NCBI RefSeq assembly: GCF_015594605.1
Contig: NZ_JADNQT010000004.1
Span: 58,071-122,070 of the forward strand
Length of the DNA stretch: 64,000 nt
Direction of reading: 5' to 3'
From: Streptococcus sp. HF-1907
GTDB lineage: Bacteria; Bacillota; Bacilli; Lactobacillales; Streptococcaceae
This document shows positions 1 through 9,635 of the stretch, piece after piece. Within the stretch, counting starts at the first letter, position 1, and each line of letters opens with the position of its first letter. The position numbers and the translations under genes were made by a program. A model generated the notes under the pieces. The model was given only the letters and a program-made list of their open reading frames with translations. It made no database searches and was not told the origin of the DNA.

Positions 1-822
1 TTGGTCGGTGACTTAGACTTCGGTGGCACTGGTTCAGAATACATGATTGAATGTCCTAACTTAGTCTTCGTTGATGGCAAACCAGTTCTTCTTTACAGCC
101 CTCAAGGACTTGATAAATCAGAACTCAACTACGATAACATTTATCCCAACACTTATAAAATCTGTCAAGCGTTTGACACAGAGAAACCTGCACTCCTAGG
201 TGCTTCAGAAATCCACAACCTCGACTACGGGTTTGAGGCTTATGCTACTCAAGGCTTCAACATGCCTGACGGACGTGCCTTGATTGTGAGCTGGATTGGG
301 CTTCCTGATGTAGATTATCCAACTGACCAATACGACTACCAAGGCGCTATGAGTTTGGTTAAAGAATTGACACTGAAAGATGGCAAACTTTACCAATACC
401 CTGTCGCAGCAATGGCTGAGCTCCGTGGGCAAGCAGAAAACTTAGCTGATAAAGCCCAAACAAACAACACTTACGAACTTGAAGTGACCGTTAAGGCTAA
501 CAGCAAAGCTGAACTTATCCTTTTTGCTGATAAAGACGGCAAAGGATTGTCATTGACTGTCGATACAGAAAATGGTCAAGTCGTCCTCGATCGTTCTCAA
601 GCTGGCCAACAATACGCTACTGAATTTGGAACAAGCCGTAGCTGTCAAATTGACAATCATGACATCACTTTAAACATCTTCGTCGATAAATCAATCGTTG
701 AAATCTTTGTTAACAAGGGTGAAAAAGTCTTCACCAGCCGTGTCTTCCCAGATACTGACCAAACAGGAATCACTGTCAAATCAGGCTCTATCTCAGGAAC
801 TTACTACGAATTGAATTACTAA
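1..822 (+). CDS. scrB: Sucrose-6-phosphate hydrolase (GH32), 3' part only
   Basis: Cytoplasmic GH32 enzyme that cleaves sucrose-6-phosphate delivered by the sucrose PTS into glucose-6-phosphate and fructose. Only the last 273 residues are in the window. The first residues belong to an ORF that enters from upstream, so the TTG at base 1 is not a start. The E-C-P motif (fragment residues 17-19) carries the GH32 acid/base Glu. The C-terminal beta-sandwich follows, with the typical stretch VEIFVNKGEKVFTSR near residue 235. The nucleophile motif (N-D-P-N-G) would lie upstream. The stop is one base before the ATG of the repressor gene, so the two are likely co-transcribed and translationally coupled. 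Identity is well supported by sequence and neighbour. Confidence 0.93.
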   Translation: MVGDLDFGGTGSEYMIECPNLVFVDGKPVLLYSPQGLDKSELNYDNIYPNTYKICQAFDTEKPALLGASEIHNLDYGFEAYATQGFNMPDGRALIVSWIGLPDVDYPTDQYDYQGAMSLVKELTLKDGKLYQYPVAAMAELRGQAENLADKAQTNNTYELEVTVKANSKAELILFADKDGKGLSLTVDTENGQVVLDRSQAGQQYATEFGTSRSCQIDNHDITLNIFVDKSIVEIFVNKGEKVFTSRVFPDTDQTGITVKSGSISGTYYELNY

Positions 823-823
823 T

Positions 824-1786
824 ATGGTCGCTAAACTAACTGATGTCGCTGAGCTAGCTGGTGTTAGTCCCACTACTGTCTCTCGGGTCATTAACAACAA
901 AGGCTATCTCTCGGAAAAAACAATTCAAAAAGTCAAAGATGCTATGAAAGAGTTGGGTTACAAGCCCAACAGCCTAGCTCGAGGACTTCAAGGAAAATCT
1001 GCCAAACTCATCGGGCTCATCTTTCCAAATATCTCTAACATTTTTTATGCGGAGCTGATTGAGCATCTTGAAAATGAGCTCTTTCAGCATGGCTATAAAA
1101 CCATCATCTGCAATAGCGAGAGCGATCCCATCAAGGAAAAAGAGTATCTCGAAATGTTAGAAGCCAATCAGGTGGATGGCATCATTTCAAGTAGCCACAA
1201 CCTTGGGATTGATGATTACGAGCGCGTTGAGGCTCCCATCGTCGCTTTCGACCGCAACCTCGCACCAAACGTGCCCATCGTCTCTTCGGATAATTTTGAA
1301 GGGGGAAAAATGGCTGCGCGGACATTGCAAAAGAATGGCTGTGAGAAAATCATCATGATTACTGGAAATGATAACTCCGACTCCCCAACAGGACTCCGAA
1401 AACTAGGCTTCAATTTCCAAAATAAGGAAGCAGAAGTTATTCACATTCCAAATAACCTCTCCAACATCCGTCGTGAAATGGAGATTAAATCAATCCTCGC
1501 TACTCGAAAACCTGATGGTGTCTTCACCTCGGATGATTTGACAGCCCTGCTCACCATGAAGGTTGCTGGTCAAATGGGGCTCCGTATCCCCGACGATATC
1601 AAATTCATCGGCTACGACGGCACCCAGTTCATACAGGATTTCTTCCCACAGTTAACCACTATCAAGCAACCCATCAGCGAAATTGCTAAACTTTTGGTTG
1701 ATGTCTTACTTAAAAAAATTAATTGTGAGAAAACCAGCAAAGATTACATTCTACCAGTGAGCCTGCATCCTGGAAATAGCATTTAA
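824..1786 (+). CDS. scrR: LacI-family sucrose operon repressor
   Basis: 320-aa LacI/GalR regulator. The N-terminal helix-turn-helix is at residues 4-32 (LTDVAELAGVSPTTVSRVIN), followed by the hinge region with the typical K-P-N-x-x-A-R-G-L. A periplasmic-binding-protein-like effector domain runs from about residue 60 to the end. Position directly after scrB and the match to the streptococcal ScrR N-terminus indicate the sucrose repressor. ATG lies one base after the scrB stop and has no strong Shine-Dalgarno, so coupling to scrB translation is likely. It ends at a bidirectional hairpin shared with the opposing nusB operon. The sucrose/fructose effector is inferred from family and context. Confidence 0.92.
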   Translation: MVAKLTDVAELAGVSPTTVSRVINNKGYLSEKTIQKVKDAMKELGYKPNSLARGLQGKSAKLIGLIFPNISNIFYAELIEHLENELFQHGYKTIICNSESDPIKEKEYLEMLEANQVDGIISSSHNLGIDDYERVEAPIVAFDRNLAPNVPIVSSDNFEGGKMAARTLQKNGCEKIIMITGNDNSDSPTGLRKLGFNFQNKEAEVIHIPNNLSNIRREMEIKSILATRKPDGVFTSDDLTALLTMKVAGQMGLRIPDDIKFIGYDGTQFIQDFFPQLTTIKQPISEIAKLLVDVLLKKINCEKTSKDYILPVSLHPGNSI

Positions 1787-1789
1787 GAC

Positions 1790-1822
1790 AAAACTGTAGA
1801 TTGACACCAAATCTACAGTTTT
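1790..1822. terminator. Hairpin terminator between scrR and nusB
   Basis: Perfect 13-bp stem AAAACTGTAGATT / AATCTACAGTTTT with a 7-nt loop, followed by T-rich sequence on the plus strand. Ends the scr unit. Confidence 0.85.
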
Positions 1823-1833
1823 CTTTATGCACT

Positions 1834-1864
1834 TAAAAAGCCATTGAGCATAGACTCAATAGCT
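1834..1864 (-). terminator. Terminator of the efp/Asp23/nusB side
   Basis: Stem GCTATTGAG / CTCAATGGC (read on the minus strand, one G-U pair) followed by CTTTTTAAG, just past the nusB stop. Confidence 0.75.
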
Positions 1865-1869
1865 TGTTG

Positions 1870-2310
1870 TTATTCTTCTTCGGATGTTACTACAAACTGG
1901 CTCAAAAGCCCGTTTACGAATTTTGCAGATGTTTCATCTGAATACTTCTTAGCAATTTCGATAACTTCGTTCAAAGCTACACGGTCAGGTGTTTCATCAA
2001 AATATTTGATTTCATACAATCCCAAGCGGAGCAATGATTTATCAACAGTTGTCAAACGGTCCAAGCTCCAACCATCTTTCAAATGGTCAGAAATTTCTTT
2101 GTCTAACTCGTCCTTGTGGTCAACAACACCGTTAACCAAGTTAAGCAAGAATGCTGGAACATCTACTTCGGTATCTTCACCAATATTTTTGTCATAGACA
2201 AAAGCAAACGCCGTCGCATCGACAAATTCACCGCCAGTTTCTAGACTAAACAAGGTTTGAAATGCACGTTCGCGAAGGTCGCGTCTTGAGTTTTTAAATA
2301 GATTAGTCAT
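1870..2310 (-). CDS. nusB: Transcription antitermination protein NusB
   Basis: 146-aa all-helical NusB. It binds boxA RNA with S10 (NusE) in rRNA antitermination complexes. Family landmarks seen are the N-terminal [16 protein letters not shown] stretch (residues 9-24), [16 protein letters not shown] near residue 87, and [26 protein letters not shown] near the C-terminus. Length is normal. Its start overlaps the end of the upstream Asp23-like gene by 8 bp, so the two are co-translated. The efp, Asp23-like, nusB order is standard in Firmicutes. Confidence 0.96.
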   Translation of the reverse strand: MTNLFKNSRRDLRERAFQTLFSLETGGEFVDATAFAFVYDKNIGEDTEVDVPAFLLNLVNGVVDHKDELDKEISDHLKDGWSLDRLTTVDKSLLRLGLYEIKYFDETPDRVALNEVIEIAKKYSDETSAKFVNGLLSQFVVTSEEE

Positions 2311-2692
2311 TCAAGAAATCCTCGTCAAAAAGTGATTTCATATCTGGTTTTGGTGTTTTTTCTGGGACAATGCCTTCAACATGGATGTTCACTGCTGAAA
2401 TAGTTACTTCTGCCATATCATAAACGGCTGCTTTAACGGCCTGTTGAATCTCCATAGAAACAGTTGGCACGCTAACGCCATATTGAAGATAGACGTAAAT
2501 ATCAGCAGTTACGGTTCCATCTTCCTCAGTGTGAAGGTAAACACCTTTGCTGAGATTGGCTTTGCTGAGGCCATCTGTTACTGCTTTATTGCGAAGAGAA
2601 TGCACACCTTCTACTTTTGTTGCAGCAATCCCTGTGATTACTTCAAGGACACGTGGTGAAATGACGATTTCACCGATATTTTCAGTTGTCAT
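2303..2692 (-). CDS. Asp23/Gls24 family envelope stress protein (YqhY-like)
   Basis: 129-aa member of the Asp23/Gls24 family (DUF322). The family core [19 protein letters not shown] is at residues 5-23, followed by the V-E-G-V-H motif and the amphipathic [19 protein letters not shown] segment. The copy placed between efp and nusB corresponds to B. subtilis YqhY, which is linked to acetyl-CoA carboxylase control in that organism. Here the function is not established. It overlaps nusB by 8 bp and sits 87 bp downstream of efp. Confidence 0.9.
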   Translation of the reverse strand: MTTENIGEIVISPRVLEVITGIAATKVEGVHSLRNKAVTDGLSKANLSKGVYLHTEEDGTVTADIYVYLQYGVSVPTVSMEIQQAVKAAVYDMAEVTISAVNIHVEGIVPEKTPKPDMKSLFDEDFLND

Positions 2693-2779
2693 AGCCTATC
2701 CTTTCCATCGTGTTTTCACGAAAATCGTAAAGAAGAGGGGCAAGTCCTTGCCCACACTCTCACTTCTGATACTATCTTA

Positions 2780-3340
2780 TTAGGCGCGTGAAACGTAAGT
2801 TCCTTCTGTTGTGTTGATAACCAATTTTTGTCCTACTTCGATAAAGTCTGGAACGTTAACAACAAGACCTGTTTCAAGAATTGCTGGTTTACCAGAACCT
2901 GTCACAGTTGCACCTTTGATTGAAGGTTGAGTTTCAGTGACAGTCAATTCAACAGTTGTTGGTACTTGCACACCGATAACTTCTGTTCCGTAGAATTGGA
3001 TTTTAACATCTGAGTTTTCAAGGATGTAAAGCAATTCTTGTTCAACGTTTGCAACTGGGATTTCGTATTGATCGTAAGTTTCGTTGTTCATGAAGTAGGC
3101 AGTGTCATCCATCTTGTAAAGGTATTGCGCTGGCACTGTTTCGATGATAGCTTGTTCAAATTTTTCTTCTGGACGGTAGCTTGTATCAAATGTTGAACCA
3201 GTACGCACGTCACGCAATTTCATACGCATGATTGTGTTACCTTTACCTGGTTTGTGGTGGCTTGCTTCAAGAACGCGGATCAATTTTCCATCTGCTGTTT
3301 CAAAAGTCATACCTGCTTTAAGCTTACTTGCTTCGATCAT
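2780..3340 (-). CDS. efp: Elongation factor P
   Basis: 186-aa EF-P, which relieves ribosome stalling at polyproline. The N-terminal KOW-like domain carries the loop HHKPGKGNT (residues 28-36), whose Lys32 or neighbouring residue is the modification site in other bacteria. Two OB-fold domains follow, with the C-terminal signature [21 protein letters not shown] at about residues 163-183. RBS AGAGG lies 10 nt before the ATG. No EpmA or YmfI modification gene is adjacent. The 5' region runs into the 42-bp hairpin array. Confidence 0.96.
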   Translation of the reverse strand: MIEASKLKAGMTFETADGKLIRVLEASHHKPGKGNTIMRMKLRDVRTGSTFDTSYRPEEKFEQAIIETVPAQYLYKMDDTAYFMNNETYDQYEIPVANVEQELLYILENSDVKIQFYGTEVIGVQVPTTVELTVTETQPSIKGATVTGSGKPAILETGLVVNVPDFIEVGQKLVINTTEGTYVSRA

Positions 3341-3560
3341 TTTATCAATACCTCTTTTTAATTAAAAATTTTATCACTTCATTCTATCATAAAACGCAAA
3401 GATGCTCAAATGTTTTCAGCCCTTTAGCCTTTCTGTATTCGATTTCTTTAAACTTCCAGCAAGAAGCGGTCTATTTATGATGACTTTTTTGGGAAAATGG
3501 CAGAGCTGACAATTGCCATCGTTCGCCTACAAAAGGTCTCCCCCATCTTGAAAAATACCA

Positions 3561-4209
3561 TTGTCAGCTGACAATGGGGGTTCCCAAGCAAAATGAGTCC
3601 CATTGTTTGCGAACAAGAGAGAGCTATTCTCAAACAAAATTAGCCCATTATTCACGTACAAAGGACAGTTCCGACTAGAATTCCTCCAATTGTTTTCGTA
3701 CAATGAGTTTTTTCAAGCAGAATTACTCCCTTGTTCTCGTACGATGGCACTTCTCAAACTTGATAAGCTCCTTCGTTTCCGTGCGAAAAGAATTTTCAAC
3801 TGGCGTTGCGTTACCTCCTCGGATCGATGCGAGGGGACTTCTCTATTGCGATTTCCGCTCTTGTTATTGTTCGAGAAGCATTATCAAACAGGTTAAGCCC
3901 TTTTGTTCTCATTTGAAGAGACTTGTCCACCAAGATTTCTCTCTTTGTTTCCGTTCGAGGGAACTTTCCAAACAAGATTGCCTCCTTGTTCCTGTTCGAG
4001 AAGGGTTCTCAACTGCGATTACCTCTCTTGTTTTCATTTGAGAATACTCCTCATCTACAACCAACCTTCTTGTCCTTGTTCGAGAGGACCTCCCAAATCA
4101 GTTAACCTTTCTTGTTCTCATACGAGTAGACTTTTCAAGGGAGCTGAACCCTTTTGTTTTCGTTCGACGGAGATTTTCTGACTGGGAAATAGCTCTTGTC
4201 AGCTGACAA
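3561..4209. repeat. 42-bp hairpin tandem repeat array (about 15 units)
   Basis: Fills the roughly 980-bp gap between efp and the dCMP deaminase gene. The TTGT-like core recurs at 3561, 3603, 3648, 3690, 3731, 3772, 3818, 3861, 3903, 3945, 3986, 4028, 4070, 4112, 4154 and 4196, with spacing almost always 41-43 bp. Units are divergent in sequence. Most keep a short stem closed by G-C around an 8-nt loop, for example CTTG-N8-CGAG, TTCG-N8-CGAA, CCTCG-N8-CGAGG and ATTG-N8-CAAT. Each hairpin is followed by a TTCTCAA-like segment. The first and last units both carry the perfect palindrome TTGTCAGCTGACAA, extended to 20 bp at 3559-3578. ORFs through the array arise because 42 is a multiple of three. 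Bases 3341-3560 and 4210-4319 show nothing else. Confidence 0.85.
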
Positions 4210-4319
4210 AAGACATAGCAGAGAAAAATACGACTCCTTGTCTGGCTACAATGACCATCCTGAGACAAGAAAAGCCCTACTTCAAGCGAAGCAAGGCTCA
4301 TCGTTTATTTGTCTAAGAC

Positions 4320-4775
4320 CTACTTTTCCACACCCAGCCTTATCTCAGGCACATCGTGTTGGAAGTAAGGGACATTTTTGGCTTCTAGGAGCTCGATAGC
4401 AAAGGGGTGAATGCGATAGGCAGTCTTGTAGGTGATTTTCTTAATGCCTGCTTGCAGAAGAGCCTTAGTGCAGTTGATACAAGGGAAATGGGTCACGTAA
4501 ATTTCGGTGTCTTTAGTGGAAATGCCTTCCTTGGCACACTGGATGAGGGCATTCATTTCGGCGTGGACGGTGCGAATGCAGTGACCATCCTCCATCTGGT
4601 GCCCCACTTCACTGCAGTTATCAGTGTCAGAAACCCCACCATTGTAGCCTGTGGCGATAATGCGTTTGTCCTTGACTAGAACAGCGCCGACAAAGGCGCG
4701 GTCACAGGTGGAGCGTTTGGAAATCAGCTCCGCGTTAGCCATGAAATAATCCTGCCATGAAAGTCTATCTGTCAT
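4320..4775 (-). CDS. comEB: Deoxycytidylate (dCMP) deaminase, ComEB-like
   Basis: 151-aa zinc-dependent deaminase converting dCMP to dUMP, the precursor for thymidylate synthesis. Zinc and catalytic motif H-A-E ([11 protein letters not shown], about residues 70-80) and the PCINC motif (P-C-x-x-C, about residues 99-103) are both intact. An extra N-terminal cysteine/histidine set (C24, C54, H58) fits the second zinc site of dCMP deaminases. RBS AGGAGAGG precedes the ATG. Downstream lies the 42-bp hairpin array. The name ComEB comes from its position in competence operons elsewhere; no comEA/comEC is here. Confidence 0.93.
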   Translation of the reverse strand: MTDRLSWQDYFMANAELISKRSTCDRAFVGAVLVKDKRIIATGYNGGVSDTDNCSEVGHQMEDGHCIRTVHAEMNALIQCAKEGISTKDTEIYVTHFPCINCTKALLQAGIKKITYKTAYRIHPFAIELLEAKNVPYFQHDVPEIRLGVEK

Positions 4776-4817
4776 CTCATCCTCTCCTTCTCATCAGCTC
4801 TGCTATTTGCCAAAAGC

Positions 4818-5888
4818 CTACAAAACAATCAACTCTTTAGGCGCCAATGTCAAGACTTGGCAACCTTCCTCTGTCACCACAAGGTCGTCTTCGATGCGGA
4901 CGCCATACTTGCCGTCAAGGTAAATCCCAGGCTCATCAGTGATAGCCATGCCCACCTCAACCAGCTCCTGCGACTTGCCAAAGTAAGGAATTTCGTGAAT
5001 ATCAAGCCCGATGCCATGCCCGATGCCGTGAGTAAAGAAATCACCGTAACCCGCCTCAACAATAATGTCACGCGCCACCTTATCATAGTCCACACGGGTC
5101 ATGCCAGGCTTAACAGCATCGATAAGCGCCTGATTACTGCGAAGGGTGATGTCGTAAATGGCGTGCTCCTCGTCCGTCGTCTGTCCGATGTGGATGGTAC
5201 GGGTCATGTCGCTGACATAGTGGTTGTAGTAGCAGCCAAAATCCATGGTCAAGCTCTCACCAGAGCGGATAACCTTGTCGCTAGCCACCCCGTGGGGCAT
5301 AGCAGAGCGTTCACCAGATGCCACGATGAACTCGAAAGAAGGCCCTTGGGCACCCAGCTCACGCATACGAAAGTCAAGGAAATTAGCCACCTGAATCTCA
5401 GTGGTTTCATTAGGTTTGATGAAGTCAAGCACGTCTAGGAAGGCCTGGTCAGAGATGGCACAAGCCTGACGAATGGTAGCAATCTCACTGTTGTCCTTAA
5501 TCATACGCAGATTTTCAAGGAAATTAGTCATGGCAACCAGCTTGTAATCCGCAAAAACAGTTTCCAAGGTCTTGTAGAAGTTGTAAGACACTATTTCACC
5601 GTCAAATCCGATGGTCTTGAGACCGTCTTCCTTGATAATCTTAGCAATCTCAGTCAGAGCATCCCGCGTTTCCACAATATCAAAGCCCTTGACCACACCC
5701 TTAGCAATCAAAGTGTAACGCGAATCCGTTAAAAAGAGACGACGCTTTCCAGAAATAAAGACCGTCCCAGCTGTCCCATGAAAACCAGTTAGGTAATAAA
5801 CATTAGTCAGGTTAGTCACCAAAACCCCATCGCAGTTTGTTTTCTCCATAGCAGCTACAAACTTGTCAACACGCGCTTCAAATACCAT
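4818..5888 (-). CDS. pepQ: Xaa-Pro dipeptidase (M24 family)
   Basis: 356-aa metallopeptidase that hydrolyses dipeptides with C-terminal proline in the cytoplasm. The N-terminal creatinase-like domain (residues 1-125) is followed by the pita-bread M24 domain. Metal ligands are visible: the first Asp of MDFGCYYNHYVSDMTRT (about 215-231) and the second in that same stretch, His in HGIGHGIGLDIHE (about 288), Glu in DEPGIYL, and Glu in GVRIEDDL. Length fits the family (353-370). RBS GGAGG lies 7 nt before the ATG. It follows uvrA in the same direction, separated by a strong terminator. Confidence 0.93.
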   Translation of the reverse strand: MVFEARVDKFVAAMEKTNCDGVLVTNLTNVYYLTGFHGTAGTVFISGKRRLFLTDSRYTLIAKGVVKGFDIVETRDALTEIAKIIKEDGLKTIGFDGEIVSYNFYKTLETVFADYKLVAMTNFLENLRMIKDNSEIATIRQACAISDQAFLDVLDFIKPNETTEIQVANFLDFRMRELGAQGPSFEFIVASGERSAMPHGVASDKVIRSGESLTMDFGCYYNHYVSDMTRTIHIGQTTDEEHAIYDITLRSNQALIDAVKPGMTRVDYDKVARDIIVEAGYGDFFTHGIGHGIGLDIHEIPYFGKSQELVEVGMAITDEPGIYLDGKYGVRIEDDLVVTEEGCQVLTLAPKELIVL

Positions 5889-5939
5889 TTTATTCCTCCA
5901 AAGACTTAAATTACCTACATTTTAGCACGAAATAAACAA

Positions 5940-5965
5940 AAAAACAGCCCTTCACGGCTGTTTTT
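5940..5965 (-). terminator. Terminator after uvrA
   Basis: Stem AAAACAGCC / GGCTGTTTT around a 6-nt loop. Both strands have a T-run after the stem; it lies 5 bp past the uvrA stop. Confidence 0.9.
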
Positions 5966-5969
5966 CAGT

Positions 5970-8792
5970 TTACAATTTATCTTTCAAATAATGACCCGTA
6001 TAACTCGCTGGGTTAGCAGCTACTTCTTCTGGTGTGCCAGTCGCAACAATAGTCCCGCCACCGACACCACCTTCTGGACCAAGGTCAATGATATAGTCGG
6101 CCGTCTTAATGACATCAAGATTGTGCTCAATGACAAGAACGGTATTGCCATCATCCACAAAGCGGTCAAGCACACGAAGCAGACGCGCAATATCATCCGT
6201 GTGAAGGCCAGTTGTTGGCTCATCCAAGATATAGAGACTCTTACCAGTTGAGCGTTTGTGGAGTTCAGACGCTAATTTCATACGCTGTGCTTCACCACCA
6301 GATAAAGTTGTGGCTGGTTGACCTAGGGTCACATAGCCAAGACCCACATCCTTAATCGTCTGCAATTTACGAGCAATCTTAGGAATAGCACCAAAGAATT
6401 CAACCGCGTCATTGACTGTCATATCGAGAATTTGAGCGATATTTTTTTCCTTGTAATGCACTTCAAGCGTTTCACTGTTATAACGAGTGCCGTGACAAAC
6501 TTCGCAAGGAACGTAGACATCTGGAAGGAAGTGCATCTCAATTTTGATAATTCCATCACCAGAACAAGCTTCACAGCGTCCGCCCTTGACATTAAAGGAG
6601 AAACGTCCTTTCTTGTAGCCACGAATCTTAGCTTCATTGGTCTGAGCAAAGAGGTCACGGATATCATCAAAGACACCAGTGTAAGTCGCTGGGTTTGACC
6701 GTGGCGTACGTCCAATTGGACTTTGGTCAATGTCAATCAAACGGTCAAGATGCTCAATACCTTCAAGCGATTTGTGTTTACCCGGTTTCTCAGAATTACG
6801 ATTGAGCTTTTGAGCGACAGCTTTTTTCAAAATACTGTTAATCAAGGTTGATTTTCCTGACCCTGAAACACCTGTCACGGCGATGAATTTACCCAGCGGG
6901 AATTTAACATCTAGGTTTTGAAGGTTATTTTCAGCTGCACCTTTGATTTCTAGGAAGCGACCATTTCCAGAACGGCGTTCAGTTGGGACTGGAATGGATT
7001 TTTTACCTGACAAATATTGGCCGGTGATGGAGTTGCTGTTCTTGGCAACTTGCTTGGGCGTGCCAGAGGCAACGATTTCCCCACCAAAAGCGCCAGCTCC
7101 TGGTCCCACGTCAATAAGCCAGTCAGCAGCCATCATGGTATCTTCATCATGTTCCACGACAATGAGGGTGTTACCCAAATCACGCATCTTCTTGAGACTG
7201 TCAATCAAGCGGTCATTGTCGCGCTGGTGAAGCCCAATGGAAGGTTCATCGAGGACATAGAGGACACCAGAGAGATTTGACCCAATCTGAGTCGCCAAAC
7301 GAATACGCTGGCTTTCCCCCCCAGAAAGTGTTCCCGCAGTCCTTGAAAGGTTGAGGTAGTTGAGCCCCACATTATTGAGGAAACTGAGGCGGTCATGAAT
7401 TTCTTTGACAATAGGACGCGCAATGATTTCTTCGTTTTCCGTCAAGGTTAAGTGATTCAAGAGTTCCAAATGGTCGGCGATTGACAGGTCAGACAGTTCA
7501 CCGATGTTCAACCCTTTTTCACCACCCACGCGCACACATAGGGCTTGGTCATTGAGACGATAACCATGACAGGTCGTACACTTGAGCTCATTCATGTACT
7601 CGCGCATGACATTGCGGGTGTAATCACTGTTGGTCTCATGGTAACGGCGGTTAACATTATTGACAACCCCCTCAAACGGCAAATCTAGATTTCGTTCGCC
7701 ACCAAAATCATTAACATAGTGGAAATGGAATTCTCGGTCACTCGAACCATAAAGTGCAAGCTCTTGCGCTTCTTCCGATAAGTTTTCAAACGGTGTATCC
7801 ATGTCAATGCCAAACTGCGTCATGGCTTGTTCAAGCATGGCTGGGTAATAGTTAGATGAGATTGGATTCCATGGGGCTAGCGCTCCTTCACGAAGTGTTT
7901 TGGACTTATCTGGAACAACTAAGTCCAAATCCACCTCTAGCTTGCTCCCCAAACCATCACAGGTTGGACATGAGCCAAATGGAGCATTGAATGAAAAAAG
8001 ACGAGGTTCAAGTTCTGGCACTGTAAAACCACATTTTGGACAAGAATAATGTTCAGAAAAGAGTAGCTCATTCCCGTCCATGGTATCAATAATCACATAT
8101 CCATCTGCCAAGCGAAGCGCAGCCTCAACGGAGTCAAAGAGACGTGAGCGGATGCCATCCTTCTGAACCAAACGGTCAACCACAATCTCAATATTGTGCA
8201 TCTTGCTCTTAGAAAGCTCAGGAACCTCAGTCACATCGTAAATCTCGCCGTCCACGCGCACGCGCACATAACCATCCTTTTGAACCTTATCAAAAGTCGT
8301 CTTGTGCTGCCCCCTTTTACGACGAACAATGGGCGCTAGAATCTGCATCCGAGTCCGCTCTGGCAGCTCCAAGACCTTATCCACAATCTGCTCCACAGAC
8401 GAAGCCGTGATAGCCCCGTGACCATTGATACAGTAGGGCGTCCCGACCCGAGCATAAAGCAGGCGGAGGTAATCATTGATTTCCGTCGCTGTCCCTACGG
8501 TTGAGCGGGGATTCTTGCTAGTGGTTTTTTGGTCGATGGAAATGGCAGGGCTGAGACCATCAATGGAATCCACATCAGGTTTCTCCATATTGCCCAAAAA
8601 TTGTCTGGCATAGGCCGACAAGCTTTCCACATAGCGACGTTGACCTTCGGCATAGATGGTATCAAAAGCCAAACTAGACTTACCAGACCCAGACAAGCCC
8701 GTCACAACAACCAATTTATCCCGCGGAATATCCACGTTAACATTTTTCAAATTATGGGCACGCGCCCCACGAATCATTAATTTATCTTGCAT
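5970..8792 (-). CDS. uvrA: Excinuclease ABC subunit A
   Basis: 940-aa UvrA, the damage-recognition ATPase of nucleotide excision repair, acting with UvrB. Two ABC modules are complete. The first Walker A is [14 protein letters not shown] (about residues 32-45) with signature [12 protein letters not shown]. The second Walker A is [13 protein letters not shown] with signature [12 protein letters not shown]. Two CxxC zinc fingers are present (CPKC...CPTC near 253-280, CEAC...CEVC near 738-763). Start ATG has only a weak upstream Shine-Dalgarno. Length is the family norm. Confidence 0.98.
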   Translation of the reverse strand: MQDKLMIRGARAHNLKNVNVDIPRDKLVVVTGLSGSGKSSLAFDTIYAEGQRRYVESLSAYARQFLGNMEKPDVDSIDGLSPAISIDQKTTSKNPRSTVGTATEINDYLRLLYARVGTPYCINGHGAITASSVEQIVDKVLELPERTRMQILAPIVRRKRGQHKTTFDKVQKDGYVRVRVDGEIYDVTEVPELSKSKMHNIEIVVDRLVQKDGIRSRLFDSVEAALRLADGYVIIDTMDGNELLFSEHYSCPKCGFTVPELEPRLFSFNAPFGSCPTCDGLGSKLEVDLDLVVPDKSKTLREGALAPWNPISSNYYPAMLEQAMTQFGIDMDTPFENLSEEAQELALYGSSDREFHFHYVNDFGGERNLDLPFEGVVNNVNRRYHETNSDYTRNVMREYMNELKCTTCHGYRLNDQALCVRVGGEKGLNIGELSDLSIADHLELLNHLTLTENEEIIARPIVKEIHDRLSFLNNVGLNYLNLSRTAGTLSGGESQRIRLATQIGSNLSGVLYVLDEPSIGLHQRDNDRLIDSLKKMRDLGNTLIVVEHDEDTMMAADWLIDVGPGAGAFGGEIVASGTPKQVAKNSNSITGQYLSGKKSIPVPTERRSGNGRFLEIKGAAENNLQNLDVKFPLGKFIAVTGVSGSGKSTLINSILKKAVAQKLNRNSEKPGKHKSLEGIEHLDRLIDIDQSPIGRTPRSNPATYTGVFDDIRDLFAQTNEAKIRGYKKGRFSFNVKGGRCEACSGDGIIKIEMHFLPDVYVPCEVCHGTRYNSETLEVHYKEKNIAQILDMTVNDAVEFFGAIPKIARKLQTIKDVGLGYVTLGQPATTLSGGEAQRMKLASELHKRSTGKSLYILDEPTTGLHTDDIARLLRVLDRFVDDGNTVLVIEHNLDVIKTADYIIDLGPEGGVGGGTIVATGTPEEVAANPASYTGHYLKDKL

Positions 8793-8909
8793 TTTCTACG
8801 CGCAATCCCTTCAAAAGACTGCACTCCTCCTGTTCATATCTTTACCATTATATCAGAATTTAAAAACCAATTCCTGTATTTGATATGGAAAATGACTACT
8901 TAGATATCT

Positions 8910-8940
8910 AAAAAGCAGAGCTGTTTTCTAGCTCTGCTAT
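8910..8940 (-). terminator. Terminator after the DUF1129 gene
   Basis: Stem AGCAGAGCT / AGCTCTGCT, then TTTTTAG on the minus strand, right after the stop at 8945. Confidence 0.9.
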
Positions 8941-8944
8941 GATT

Positions 8945-9616
8945 TTATTTCTTCTCTGGCAATTGAGTAGTTGGACTCAAGGCGTTTTGAACGTTGTATT
9001 TCTTTTTAAGCCAGTAACGTCCTCCAAATGCTAGGATTGAAAGAACAAAGAGAACTAGCGCTGGTAATTGTGGGTTAATCACTGCTGGCAAGAAGGATAC
9101 GACGGTGAAGGCAAGGACCCAAAGAATTGTTGCTACTACCATGACAAGAATGGTCTTGACCCAACTTGGACGCTCTGATTTTGGTTTACCCATGTGGCGG
9201 TAAATGAAGTGATAAGTCGAATACATAACCGCACCACCACCGAAACTAATAGCAAGAATCGATAGAAGACCAGATTCTGTACCTTTAGTGCCGAAAAGTA
9301 TCATAAAGCCGTTAAACAAGGTCACCAATCCCATGAATAGCAAGGAAGTATCCAACCACATCAACCACGGATTTGTATTTTTCTCATTTTCCTTAGCAAT
9401 CGCTTCTTGTTTAGCTTTTTCAGTAAATGAAGCTGCCCAAACCGTTGGAGCACCTAAAAAGTTACGAGCTGGAATACCTCTTTCTTGATTTTCCACAATC
9501 TCTGGCATCACTTGGTCAAAGATTTCCTTGATTTCAGCTTCTGTTTTGCCATCAGCTTGAAGTTGATGGGTCGCGATGTAAACAAATTCTTGATTTTTCT
9601 TTGTCAATTCAGTCAT
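8945..9616 (-). CDS. DUF1129 family membrane protein
   Basis: 223-aa integral membrane protein. A roughly 85-residue soluble N-terminal part rich in charged residues (TKKNQEFVYIATHQL, KTEAEIKEIFDQVMPEI) is followed by four or more hydrophobic segments (about residues 86-106, 115-135, 155-178, 183-200). It matches the DUF1129 proteins commonly found next to corA in streptococci; the biochemical role is unknown. RBS AGGAGA. It follows corA with a 19-bp gap and is probably co-transcribed, which would suggest a link to divalent-cation homeostasis (inference). Confidence 0.85.
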   Translation of the reverse strand: MTELTKKNQEFVYIATHQLQADGKTEAEIKEIFDQVMPEIVENQERGIPARNFLGAPTVWAASFTEKAKQEAIAKENEKNTNPWLMWLDTSLLFMGLVTLFNGFMILFGTKGTESGLLSILAISFGGGAVMYSTYHFIYRHMGKPKSERPSWVKTILVMVVATILWVLAFTVVSFLPAVINPQLPALVLFVLSILAFGGRYWLKKKYNVQNALSPTTQLPEKK

Positions 9617-9635
9617 AGTATCTCCTAGTCAGTTC

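Noticed and set aside
3603..4181. Overlapping plus-strand ORFs of 60-112 codons (Cys/Ser/Phe-rich)
   Set aside because: They arise because the tandem repeat unit is 42 bp, a multiple of three; no RBS, and the conserved signal is in the hairpin arms, not codons.
3561..4209. CRISPR array
   Set aside because: Units are contiguous and divergent with no constant repeat plus unique spacer, and no cas genes are present.
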